Of a stretch of 64,000 bases of DNA, positions 7,185 through 15,161 are shown in pieces. Numbering within the stretch: the stretch's first letter is position 1; every line of letters starts with the position of its first letter. The stretch comes from Candidatus Korobacter versatilis (GTDB taxonomy: Bacteria; Acidobacteriota; Terriglobia; Terriglobales; Acidobacteriaceae). The DNA is taken from assembly GCA_016185395.1 (NCBI GenBank), contig JACPNR010000004.1, positions 248,001 through 312,000 on the forward strand, in the 5' to 3' direction. The position numbers were made by a program, and so were the translations under genes. The notes beneath the pieces are model-generated. The model did no database searches and was not told the DNA's origin. It saw nothing but the letters and a program-made list of their open reading frames with translations.

Positions 7185-9580
7185 GGCATCAGCGACCATA
7201 TTTTCGCCCACGCCCACAGGAATGGTTTGCGGAACAGCACGTAGCCGGCAGGATGCCAGCCCGCTTCAATCTTGCCGCGTCCTTGCATGCCCGAGCGCAC
7301 TGAGCCTTCCGGATTCTGCACTTCGACGCGCGCGAAATAGACGCGATGGTCACCTTCCGTGGCGCTCATGGGGCTGACCACGTTCACCGTCCCGCGGAAC
7401 GTTTGCGTCGGCAGGGCTTCGAGCTTGACCCAGCCCTTCACGCCCTCCTGCAGCAACCCCGCCTCACTCTCCGGAATGCCGATGTCCACCACGGCTTTGT
7501 TCGTATTGATGACCTCGGCGAAGGGCTCGCCCACGTCCAGGTGACGTCCCGCAAAGTTCTCGACGTGCGGCGTGGCAACGATACCGTCAATGGGCGCGCG
7601 CAACCGTGCATGCTCCAGCCTTTGCTGCGCTCGCTGTGTTTCCGCAGTCCAATAATCGGCATCAGCGCGCTTCACTCCGGCGGTTGTGCTGTCCCCGGTG
7701 GCGAGCGCATGGCTCATTTGCGCAACCGCATCGGCGCGCTTCGCCTCGGCCGCGGCTAGCGCCGTCTTCAGGTCCCAATCCTCCATCTCCGCGATGATCG
7801 TCCCTTTGGTCACGCGCTGGCCTTCTGTCACGAGCACGCGCCGCACCACGCCCGCTACCTCCGGCTGTATCTGCGCCGTGGCGGCTGGGGCGACCGTGGC
7901 GTCGCCATCAAGGCGCATCGGCAATGGAAACACCGCAAGGAACACTGCGGCGGAGGCCGCGAAGATCATGTAGTTGCGGCGCCGATGTTTGTCCATGGAA
8001 AGGAACTTGTCACGCCTTTTCAGGAGCGGTTCGAGCACCCCGATAAAAGGCACTTCCTTGTACATCTCGGCGTTGCGGATGGCGACGGTCGCCTGTCCCG
8101 CGAGCACCTTGATCATCTCGAAGTGCGCTTCGTTGAGGAAGTCTGGGTCGCTTGATTCGAACGAGATGATGCCGACCCGGCCCTGCTCATCCGTCAGGGG
8201 AAGGGCAAAGAAGCCGCGCGCGCCGCTTTCGGCAAAGTACTGCCGGAACTTCTCCTCGCTGCTCGGTGGCGCCGCTTTGATCTTGTCTTCATGCTGTGTG
8301 GCAAATATTTCCTGCTGCACTCCGGCGACCCAGTGCATCAGCTCGTCGAGACGCCGGATGTTAGCGTCCGTCTTGTCTACGCGCGCCTCGCCGGACACCG
8401 CCTTCATCTGCAGCTTCCCGTGCTGGTCGAGCGCGATGGAAGCCCGTTCGTACGGGATGACCTCCTGTGGGCCGTCGACCACTGCCTGCAGCACGCGATC
8501 GAGGTTCAGGGTGGAGGTTATCTCTTTGCTGACCTTGACGAGCGTTTCCAGGATCTCAACCTTGCGTTCCGTCTGGAGCAGCGCCGCGTTGTGCAGGGCG
8601 CCAGCCGCGGCTTCGCAGATGGTGGTCAGCAGGAAGAGGTCGTCTTCGTCGAACCCGGAGCCGTCAAGACGGTTCACGATCTCGATGACCCCAACCTCCT
8701 TTTCCTTCTCGATGACGGGCGCGACCATCACGCAGTAGGCGTCGCCGTCCACGCCGGCGTTGCGCCCCTTCAGGCGTTCGTCGTTGGGGTCATCGATCAG
8801 CAGTGGCTCGGCCTTCTCGGACACGTCCGCAGCAATACCTTCGCCCACCTTCTGTGTCGCACCCAATTCGTAGCGTGGGTCGTCGCCCGCTTGTCCGGTG
8901 AGCAGCAGCTCTTCGTCGCTCACCACCCACAGGTTCACGATCTGAGCGTTCAGGATCTCCTGGAACTTGGCGCAGATGATCGGCACCAGCGCGTCAATCT
9001 CGAGCGTGGAGTTGAACACCTTCTCCAGGTCATACATCTGGGTGACGCGCGTGATGGACTCCAGCTGTTGGTTGCGCTCGTTCTCGTAAATGATGGCAGA
9101 ACCGAGCCCGATCGCCGCTACTTCGGCGGCATCGAGCACTGGCTGCACCAGTGCCTCGCTGATCTGCTTGCCGAAGCTCACGATCTCGATGGAACCGATC
9201 AACGTTTCGTCGTCCACAAACAGAGGGACGTACGCTAGCGATTGGATCGTGCGGCGGACGTTCAGGTGCGCATAGTCCTCGCGGGCGAGCTCTGCCGCTT
9301 CATAGACCACCGGCTCGCGTTTCTCTGCCAGTGCGCCCAGCGTCCCGGCGCTATACTCCACGACCGTGTCCTGCATAGCGATCTCGCCCAGCAATGCCTC
9401 GGGCTTCCAAGCGGGCTCGTCCTGGTCGTGGATCGCATAGACTGCGACTGCGGCTTCGGGGATGAATCCGGAGACGAACTCGGCAATGATGCGCGCGCGG
9501 GGGCTGATCTCCCGTTGCGCGAGCATGGTGGCGGCGAACTCCGCCAAAGGCACGGAAAAACCCGGACTCTGAGTCGCCAT
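7178..9580 (-). CDS. GAF-domain / membrane-anchored HlyD fusion protein
   Basis: 800 aa. The first roughly 520 residues carry about three GAF-like sensory modules (for example YDLEKVFNSTLEIDALVPII and LVKVSKEITSTLNLDRVLQA, the usual GAF entry helices). One membrane segment follows near 540-560 (MIFAASAAVFLAVFPLPM), then an HlyD periplasmic adaptor with lipoyl halves (QPEVAGVVRRVLVTEGQRV) and coiled coil. The topology implies cytoplasmic GAF domains coupled to a periplasmic adaptor. The start ATG has GAAGGAG upstream. It is first in the operon, ahead of two more HlyD proteins. The fusion suggests that a cytoplasmic ligand or redox signal gates export, which is inference. Confidence 0.85.
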   Translation of the reverse strand: MATQSPGFSVPLAEFAATMLAQREISPRARIIAEFVSGFIPEAAVAVYAIHDQDEPAWKPEALLGEIAMQDTVVEYSAGTLGALAEKREPVVYEAAELAREDYAHLNVRRTIQSLAYVPLFVDDETLIGSIEIVSFGKQISEALVQPVLDAAEVAAIGLGSAIIYENERNQQLESITRVTQMYDLEKVFNSTLEIDALVPIICAKFQEILNAQIVNLWVVSDEELLLTGQAGDDPRYELGATQKVGEGIAADVSEKAEPLLIDDPNDERLKGRNAGVDGDAYCVMVAPVIEKEKEVGVIEIVNRLDGSGFDEDDLFLLTTICEAAAGALHNAALLQTERKVEILETLVKVSKEITSTLNLDRVLQAVVDGPQEVIPYERASIALDQHGKLQMKAVSGEARVDKTDANIRRLDELMHWVAGVQQEIFATQHEDKIKAAPPSSEEKFRQYFAESGARGFFALPLTDEQGRVGIISFESSDPDFLNEAHFEMIKVLAGQATVAIRNAEMYKEVPFIGVLEPLLKRRDKFLSMDKHRRRNYMIFAASAAVFLAVFPLPMRLDGDATVAPAATAQIQPEVAGVVRRVLVTEGQRVTKGTIIAEMEDWDLKTALAAAEAKRADAVAQMSHALATGDSTTAGVKRADADYWTAETQRAQQRLEHARLRAPIDGIVATPHVENFAGRHLDVGEPFAEVINTNKAVVDIGIPESEAGLLQEGVKGWVKLEALPTQTFRGTVNVVSPMSATEGDHRVYFARVEVQNPEGSVRSGMQGRGKIEAGWHPAGYVLFRKPFLWAWAKIWSLMPW

Positions 9581-9687
9581 GGCAGCGGCTCCTTCTATCT
9601 ACGAGAATTCTGAATTAAGACGGCTCAGCAGGAGCGGGGGAGACTATTGCCTTGCAAATTTCCGCAGGTTCTCTTAATTTGAGCGCG

Positions 9688-9716
9688 ACTGTAGCAAACA
9701 GGTATTGTGGTGTCAA
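9688..9716 (-). promoter_or_regulatory. Sigma-70 promoter of the GAF-HlyD / HlyD / M50 operon
   Basis: On the minus strand, a perfect TTGACA (9716-9711), a 17-nt spacer and TACAGT (9693-9688) lie about 108 nt upstream of the first ATG. This is the clearest -35/-10 pair I found in the window, in contrast to the sigma-54 promoter of the peptide gene. Confidence 0.7.
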
Positions 9717-9759
9717 TCAGCACCTAGCCGTACAGCGCCCATTCCCCCGGAGGCTGTTT

Positions 9760-10098
9760 TTGGAGATCGACGTTCGCAAGCACCAGGAAATAGAAGTCAT
9801 CCACCTCCACGGCGACTTGAAGATCGGCGAACCTGTCGATAGCTTCCGTCAGACCGTGGAAGAATTGTTCGGCAACGGCGACAGTCGCATCGTCGTCAAC
9901 CTCGCCGATGTCCCCATGATCGACTCGAGCGGCATCGGGGCCCTTGTCCGCCTGCTGACCATTGCTAAGCAGCGCGGCGGAGCCCTCAAGCTGGTCAGTC
10001 CATCCAAGCTCGCCGTGCAGACGTTGAAGATCGTCGGCTTGCTCAACCTCTTTGAGATCTTCGACGATGAAGGCCAAGCAGTCTCGTCGTACCAATAG
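9760..10098 (+). CDS. STAS-domain anti-sigma factor antagonist
   Basis: 112 aa from a TTG start at 9760, chosen because CCGGAGG lies 6 nt upstream and it gives the usual STAS length; an in-frame longer form reaches 9652. The fold matches SpoIIAA/RsbV proteins (VIHLHGDLKIGEPVDSFR, MIDSSGIGALVRLLTIAKQ). The Ser-Ser in the DSSGIG motif (Ser56/57) is where family members are phosphorylated by an anti-sigma kinase. No partner kinase or phosphatase is nearby. It lies divergent from the HlyD operon and overlaps the next gene, suggesting coupled translation. Confidence 0.87.
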   Translation: MEIDVRKHQEIEVIHLHGDLKIGEPVDSFRQTVEELFGNGDSRIVVNLADVPMIDSSGIGALVRLLTIAKQRGGALKLVSPSKLAVQTLKIVGLLNLFEIFDDEGQAVSSYQ

Positions 10099-10867
10099 AC
10101 GCGCACCGAACAGCAAGCACACTTCTCGGCACGCCTCGCGAGCCGCCGCACCCGGCAGCGCCGCGAGGCCGCTGATCTCCACTGTCATTTTCGATCTGGA
10201 CGACACGCTCTACGATTGCTTTCGTCAGCGCGTGCAGCTCGCACATCGTTATGCCGCGCAGGCGATGGCGAAGGCCGGAGTGAAGGCCGCCGCCGACCAG
10301 ATTTTCAAGGTCCGCATGGCGGCGTTCAAGAAAGACCCTCACCTCCACGCTATCGACGCCGCGGTGCTCCAGCGCTTTGGCGCCACTAATCCCGAGTTGG
10401 TCGAAATGCGGGCTCGCGCCGCGTACTTCTCCACGCCCGTCGGGAAACTAACGTTGTTTCCTGCCAGTCGGCGCGTCCTGCGGACGCTCGCCAAGCGTGG
10501 CGTCCGCAACTTCATCGTCAGCTTCGGCGACCCCGAGACCCAGCACGCCAAGGTGCAGGCGCTCGGGCTTGGCAACGAAAGCGCAGTGAAGAAGATCTTC
10601 TACGCCGACACCGGCAATCTGATGACGAAAGAGGCGATATTCAAGGTTATCCAGCAGCATGAAGAGAGTGACCCCTCCCGGATCCTCGTCGTCGGCGATC
10701 GTCCTTCGAGCGAGATCAAGGCAGGAAAGGCCTTGGGCTTTCACACCGCGCGCCTGCGCCACGGCGAGTTCTCCAGCCTCAATCCCATAGGCCCCGAGGA
10801 AGAGGCCGACCGAACGATCAAGTCCATCGCCGACGTTCTGAAACTCCCATTCCGCTTCGGAAAATGA
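10067..10867 (+). CDS. HAD-superfamily hydrolase
   Basis: 266 aa from ATG 10067, overlapping the STAS gene by 32 nt; a TTG at 10052 is an alternative. After about 35 basic, probably disordered residues, motif I is IFDLDDTLYD, motif II is FIVSFGDPE, a Lys follows before motif IV, and motif IV is ILVVGDRPSSEI. All catalytic positions of a haloacid dehalogenase phosphatase are present, with an alpha-helical C1 cap between motifs I and II. It resembles small-molecule phosphatases (pyrophosphatase/phosphoglycolate type), but the substrate cannot be read from the sequence. Some HAD members are dehalogenases; Asp+2 of motif I favours a phosphatase. Confidence 0.85.
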   Translation: MKAKQSRRTNRRAPNSKHTSRHASRAAAPGSAARPLISTVIFDLDDTLYDCFRQRVQLAHRYAAQAMAKAGVKAAADQIFKVRMAAFKKDPHLHAIDAAVLQRFGATNPELVEMRARAAYFSTPVGKLTLFPASRRVLRTLAKRGVRNFIVSFGDPETQHAKVQALGLGNESAVKKIFYADTGNLMTKEAIFKVIQQHEESDPSRILVVGDRPSSEIKAGKALGFHTARLRHGEFSSLNPIGPEEEADRTIKSIADVLKLPFRFGK

Positions 10868-10921
10868 AAAGGGCATGGTTTCCCACGCCCGAATCATGAC
10901 CCATTGACTGACGACCAGTGA

Positions 10922-12007
10922 CTACCAGACTCCCTTATCGCTCCCGGTCAGCTTGTACGCCACTGCAGCGGCAGTCGCCAACGGCGGCAGTAGCGTGAGG
11001 CGGAACGCGCCTTCCATGTCTCCGCGAGCGGCCGTCTTCGTGAGCTGCGTGGTGTAAAGCTGCGCGCCGTGCGGCATGATGGGCACCCGCAGGAACCGCG
11101 CGCGGACGTTGACCTCGTCACCATTGACGCGGGCCGCGTGGAGCACCTCTTGCGGCAGCGCCAACGGAGTCCCGCGATACTGCTGCACTTTGTCCGAGAC
11201 GATCTTCAGATAGCTCGCCACGCCCGCCCATATGCCCGCCTGCTCCGCTGCCTGGCGCAATTCGGTGTAATCAATTCGACCGGCGTCGACATCCTGGGAC
11301 GTGTTCGCGATGTCGCAGACGCGGAAGTAGAAGTGACGGTACATGCGCTGCAGCGTCGCTACGATCAGGGCTTCTTCTGGCGCGGGCGCCTGGAAAGTCA
11401 GTCCAAGTAGCGTCTTCGGTTGACGCCGCGAGACAAACCGCTGCGCGAGAGAGGTGTGCTCGCCCGTCTGCCCCAGTCGTTGCGCGTGCACTTCCACTGC
11501 CTCCGGCAGTCCGGGCACAGCGAAGTTCCACTTGTTGGCGAGACGGTCGCCCCAGCTCCGCGCTTCAATGTGCGCGCTGAACTTTGAGACCATCCCACGG
11601 ATCACCTTGCGCTCACCGGCGGTCGTATAGAGATCGAGGTCGTTGCCGAGGTCGGGCCAGTGTTCGAGCGACTTCATCACCACGGTCGGACACCCCCCGG
11701 CCTCCAACTCGCCGACGATGGCATGCAGACGCGTCAACGCATTCTCGATGCGCCTACGTTCTTTCCCGATCGCGGCGGACGCCCAGCGTTCCAGCTCAGC
11801 ATTCTGCTCGCCCGCGGCGCAGTTGCGCACCGGTTCCAGCGCCCGTATCACCACGTGGTGCGCGTCGGCCAATGCGACGAACTCCGCCCGCTCCTCTTCG
11901 GTGAGACCAGCCACCAGCCGGCAGGCGTCCTGGGCGTGCTTGGGGTCAAGGGTGAGGCTCAGGAGTGCGTTTACAAAGTCGTTCTCGCGAGGGAGTAGCG
12001 AAGCCAT
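10922..12007 (-). CDS. Nucleotidyltransferase-like protein (NTP_transf_5 type)
   Basis: 361 aa. The central segment VVMKSLEHWPDLGNDLDLYT matches the catalytic strand of uncharacterised nucleotidyltransferase-fold proteins (paired acidic residues in NDLDLY), with conserved surroundings (VPGLPEAVEVHAQRLG, FVSRRQPKTLLG) and helical N- and C-terminal regions. In other bacteria such proteins sit in polysaccharide loci, which fits the GT4 genes a few kb away, but no substrate is known. The protein ends with LTGSDKGVW. It is a single gene, convergent with the HAD gene and divergent from the UbiD gene. Confidence 0.65.
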   Translation of the reverse strand: MASLLPRENDFVNALLSLTLDPKHAQDACRLVAGLTEEERAEFVALADAHHVVIRALEPVRNCAAGEQNAELERWASAAIGKERRRIENALTRLHAIVGELEAGGCPTVVMKSLEHWPDLGNDLDLYTTAGERKVIRGMVSKFSAHIEARSWGDRLANKWNFAVPGLPEAVEVHAQRLGQTGEHTSLAQRFVSRRQPKTLLGLTFQAPAPEEALIVATLQRMYRHFYFRVCDIANTSQDVDAGRIDYTELRQAAEQAGIWAGVASYLKIVSDKVQQYRGTPLALPQEVLHAARVNGDEVNVRARFLRVPIMPHGAQLYTTQLTKTAARGDMEGAFRLTLLPPLATAAAVAYKLTGSDKGVW

Positions 12008-12102
12008 GGGTCCTATGATTCCTTGAAGTGACGGATGAGCCCGGGTGGGCGCTGTGCTGTTGAGATTGGATGTGAGCGGCTGCTCCTGAGTTTGCTCCGT
12101 CT

Positions 12103-12108
12103 ATAATC
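12103..12108 (+). promoter_or_regulatory. -10 element of the UbiD gene
   Basis: TATAAT in TCTATAATCG, 22 nt upstream of the TTG start. No recognisable -35 hexamer at 16-18 bp. Confidence 0.5.
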
Positions 12109-12130
12109 GTCCGTTCCACAGGAGACCCGC

Positions 12131-13696
12131 TTGGCCTATACCGACCTTAGAGACTGGATTGCGGAACTGGACCGCGCCGGCGAACTGAAGCGCATCTCTG
12201 CCGAAGTCGACCCCGTTCTCGAGATCACCGAGATCACCGACCGTATCTCGAAGGCCAGGCAGGGCGGCGGCCCTCCCTCGGGCGGGCAGGCGCTGCTCTT
12301 CGAGAAGGTCAAGGGACATCCCGGGGCCACGGTCCTTATCAACCAGTTCGGTTCGGAGCGTCGCATGCAGATGGCACTCGGTGTCGGCTCGCTCGACGAG
12401 ATCGCCGAACGCATCCACGAGTTCCTCAACGTCAAGTCGCCCGAAGGCCTGCTCGATAAGATGAAGATGTTGCCCATGCTGGCCGACCTGGGCAAGATCT
12501 TCCCCAAGACCGTCCCCACTGGTCCGTGCAAAGAAGTCATCAAGAAGGGCGACGCTTCGCTGCTCGACCTGCCCGTCCTGCAATGCTGGCCGAAGGATGC
12601 GGGCCGCTTCATCACCCTGCCGCTCGTCATCACCCGTGACCCGAAGAGTGGCAAGCGCAACGTCGGCTGCTATCGCATGCAGGTCTACGACGCCAAGACC
12701 GCCGGCATGCATTGGCAACGGCAGAAGGTCGGCGCTGAACATTATCGCGAAGCCATGCGCCGTGCTGCGGCGGCGTCAGAAGGAACAAGCGCAGCTGCGG
12801 TAGACGTGATGGCTCGCTCCGGTGGCGGCGCCATCGCCGCGGAAGGGAACCGGCCGGCTGGCAAGCTCGAGGTCGCTGTAGCCATCGGTACCGATCCCGC
12901 GCTTACTTTCTCCGCCATCGTTCCCGCGCCGCCCGATGTCGAGGAGTTCATGGTCGCCGGCTTCCTGCGCCAGAAACCGGTCGAGCTGGTGAAATGCGAG
13001 ACGGTCGACCTTGAAGTCCCCGCACACGCCGAGATCGTCCTCGAAGGCTACGTGAGCCTCGACGAACTCCGCACCGAAGGCCCCTTCGGCGACCACACCG
13101 GCTTCTACTCGCTCGCCGACGAATACCCGGTCTTCCATCTCACCTGCATCACGCACCGCAACGATCCCATCTACTCCACCACCATCGTCGGCAAACCGCC
13201 GATGGAAGACGCGTGGATGGGCAAGGCCGTTGAGCGCATCTTTCTGCCCCTCATGCGCGTCACGCTGCCCGAGATCGTTGACGTGAACCTTCCCGTCGAG
13301 GGCATCTTCCACAACCTCATGCTCGTAAGCATTCGGAAGTCGTATCCCGGACACGCCCGCAAAGTGATGAATGGCATCTGGGCACTCGGCCAGGCCATGT
13401 TCACGAAATGCATCGTCGTCGTGGATGAAGACGTGAACGTGCAGGACCTCGGCGAAGTCACGCTGAAAGCGCTGAACCATATCGATCCCGAGCGCGACAT
13501 CCAGTTCACGCTCGGCCCGGTGGACTCGCTCGATCATGCCTCACGCCTGCCAGACTTCGGCTCGAAGATGGGCGTGGACGCCACGCGCAAGTGGCCGACG
13601 GAAGGCTTCAACCGTCCGTGGCCCGACGAGATCCTGATGGATGAAAAGACCAAGTCTCTGGTCAGCAAGCGGTGGAAGGAATACGGCCTGGAATAG
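12131..13696 (+). CDS. UbiD-family (prenylated-FMN) decarboxylase
   Basis: 521 aa from a TTG start with CAGGAG upstream. Family signatures run the full length: N-terminal MAYTDLRDWIAELDRAGELK, the ITRDPKSGKRNVGCYRMQVY segment, the EGPFGDHTGFYSLADEYPVF active-site region, and MLVSIRKSYPGHARKVM near the C-terminus. UbiD enzymes decarboxylate aromatic or alpha,beta-unsaturated acids using prFMN made by UbiX. In ubiquinone or menaquinone (futalosine) routes they act on polyprenyl-hydroxybenzoate or similar acids. No ubiX or quinone gene lies nearby, so the substrate is uncertain. The GT4 gene follows within a few bases of the stop. Confidence 0.92.
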   Translation: MAYTDLRDWIAELDRAGELKRISAEVDPVLEITEITDRISKARQGGGPPSGGQALLFEKVKGHPGATVLINQFGSERRMQMALGVGSLDEIAERIHEFLNVKSPEGLLDKMKMLPMLADLGKIFPKTVPTGPCKEVIKKGDASLLDLPVLQCWPKDAGRFITLPLVITRDPKSGKRNVGCYRMQVYDAKTAGMHWQRQKVGAEHYREAMRRAAAASEGTSAAAVDVMARSGGGAIAAEGNRPAGKLEVAVAIGTDPALTFSAIVPAPPDVEEFMVAGFLRQKPVELVKCETVDLEVPAHAEIVLEGYVSLDELRTEGPFGDHTGFYSLADEYPVFHLTCITHRNDPIYSTTIVGKPPMEDAWMGKAVERIFLPLMRVTLPEIVDVNLPVEGIFHNLMLVSIRKSYPGHARKVMNGIWALGQAMFTKCIVVVDEDVNVQDLGEVTLKALNHIDPERDIQFTLGPVDSLDHASRLPDFGSKMGVDATRKWPTEGFNRPWPDEILMDEKTKSLVSKRWKEYGLE

Positions 13697-13704
13697 CCGT
13701 GTCC

Positions 13705-14814
13705 ATGGCTCCGCGAATCGCGCTCTTCCATCCCGCGCTGAGTTTCGGTGGTGTTGAGCGCGTGATGTTGAACCTCGCGCGTGGTTTTCTCGCGCGCGGG
13801 GACGCAGTCGACTACGTCGTGGCGAATGGCGAAGGGGAACTCCGGCAGGAGCTGCCCGAGGGCGTCCGCTTCTTCGACCTGCACTCGCCCCACGTGAGCA
13901 GGAGCCTGCCGGGACTTGTCCGTTACCTGCGGAAAGAACAGCCTCCAGTCCTGCTGGCAGCTTCAGACCATGCCAACACGATCGCGATCTGGGCCAGGCG
14001 GCTCGCCGGCGTTTCCATTCGAATGGTCATCAGCCAGCACGCAGTGTTCTCGCACGCGCACCGTTTCGCGTTCGGGTTGCGTGGACGCCTCGCGGTGAGC
14101 GCGGCGCGCCACACTTATCCCTACGCCGACGGATACATCGCGGTGTCCCAGGCGGTCGCCGATGACCTCGCGCGCTCCATCCCTCTACCTAGGGCCGCGA
14201 TCGACGTGATTTATAACCCGGTGATCACGCCGGGGTTGGTGCAGCAGATCCGGCAGCCGGTGGAACATCCCTGGTTGAAACCGGGCGAGCCGCCGGTGGT
14301 CATCTCCGCGGGCCGCCTTTACGAGCAGAAAGATTTCGCGACGCTCATCCGCGCTTTTGATCTCGTTCGCAAAGAGCAGCCGGCACGGTTGATCATCCTT
14401 GGGGACGGTCCGGAGCGCGCGAATCTCGAGAAGCTATGCGACGAGTCAGAGCTGCGGGACCTCGTAGCCTTGCCCGGATTCGTTCCCGACGCCCCGGCAT
14501 GGTTTGCCAGAGCGGCTGTCTTTGCACTCTCGTCGCTGTGGGAGAGTTTTTCCATCGTACTGGTGGAAGCGATGGCCGCCGGTGTTCCCGTCGTCTCGAC
14601 CGACTGTCCCGTGGGACCGGCAGAGCTGCTCGATGGAGGACGCTACGGCCGCCTCGTTCCGATCCGCGACGCAGAGCAGATGGCATCGGCGATACGTGCG
14701 GCAATGAACGAACCGCGAACCCCTGTGCCGGCGGCGGCGCTCGACCGCTTCCGGCTCGACGCGATTGTCGACCAGTACCTACGGGTGCTAAAGGGTGACC
14801 ACTCGGATTGGTGA
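13705..14814 (+). CDS. Glycosyltransferase family 4
   Basis: 369 aa from ATG 13705 (an in-frame GTG at 13699 is also possible), starting 8 nt after the UbiD stop. It has a GT-B fold: the N-terminal Rossmann domain begins IALFHPALSFGGVERVMLNL, and the C-terminal nucleotide-sugar domain holds ISAGRLYEQKDFATLIRAF, ILGDGPERANLEKL and the EX7E motif in ESFSIVLVEAMAAG. This retaining family includes lipopolysaccharide and capsule glycosyltransferases. It probably builds surface glycan with the cluster at 15-21 kb, although a repeat-bearing gap separates them. Confidence 0.9.
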   Translation: MAPRIALFHPALSFGGVERVMLNLARGFLARGDAVDYVVANGEGELRQELPEGVRFFDLHSPHVSRSLPGLVRYLRKEQPPVLLAASDHANTIAIWARRLAGVSIRMVISQHAVFSHAHRFAFGLRGRLAVSAARHTYPYADGYIAVSQAVADDLARSIPLPRAAIDVIYNPVITPGLVQQIRQPVEHPWLKPGEPPVVISAGRLYEQKDFATLIRAFDLVRKEQPARLIILGDGPERANLEKLCDESELRDLVALPGFVPDAPAWFARAAVFALSSLWESFSIVLVEAMAAGVPVVSTDCPVGPAELLDGGRYGRLVPIRDAEQMASAIRAAMNEPRTPVPAAALDRFRLDAIVDQYLRVLKGDHSDW

Positions 14815-15161
14815 GCTACCCCCTCCCCCTCCCGCGCCCCTCATGTGTTTTCATTCACTTAGCGGGTGAAATCCCGGTTAATCCCGGTTCCAATCCCGGT
14901 TCTCCCGCCCCCCCCCGCCCCCTCCTACGTCCGGTCATTTAGTTTCAATAAGTTAGCGGAGTAAATCTCGGTCAATCTCGGTCAAATCTCGGTCAGCTAT
15001 CAAGTCGGCGGGTGTCCAGAGCCGGAGTCAGAGAAGCACAGGTAGCGAAAGAATAGCGAATAGTGTGGATGGTGTCAAGGGAATACTTTTGACGGGTCAC
15101 GTCAGCAAAGACGCCTGTTTTCGGAACATGAAACACAAAGCAGAAAGACAGATCCGCGGTC
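14815..15161. other. Non-coding gap between convergent glycosyltransferase genes with duplicated units and C-runs
   Basis: I see no gene here. The gap starts with C-rich tracts (about 14818-14840 and 14903-14926; G-quadruplex-capable on the minus strand). It contains two diverged copies of a roughly 61-bp unit and a tail without clear signals up to the stop of the minus-strand GT4 gene. Confidence 0.7.
14841..14995 (+). repeat. Two diverged 61-bp direct-repeat units, each with a triplicated 10-mer
   Basis: Unit A (14841-14901) carries AATCCCGGTT at 14870, 14880 and 14892. Unit B (14935-14995) carries AATCTCGGTC at 14964, 14974 and 14985. Both units begin TCAT and share TTAGCGG followed by a ...GT-AAAT stretch just before the 10-mers, so they align over their whole length. 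Confidence 0.8.

Noticed and set aside
8291..9238. Plus-strand ORF of 315 aa within the GAF-HlyD gene
   Set aside because: Antisense shadow; no family resemblance, and the minus-strand protein is clearly conserved.
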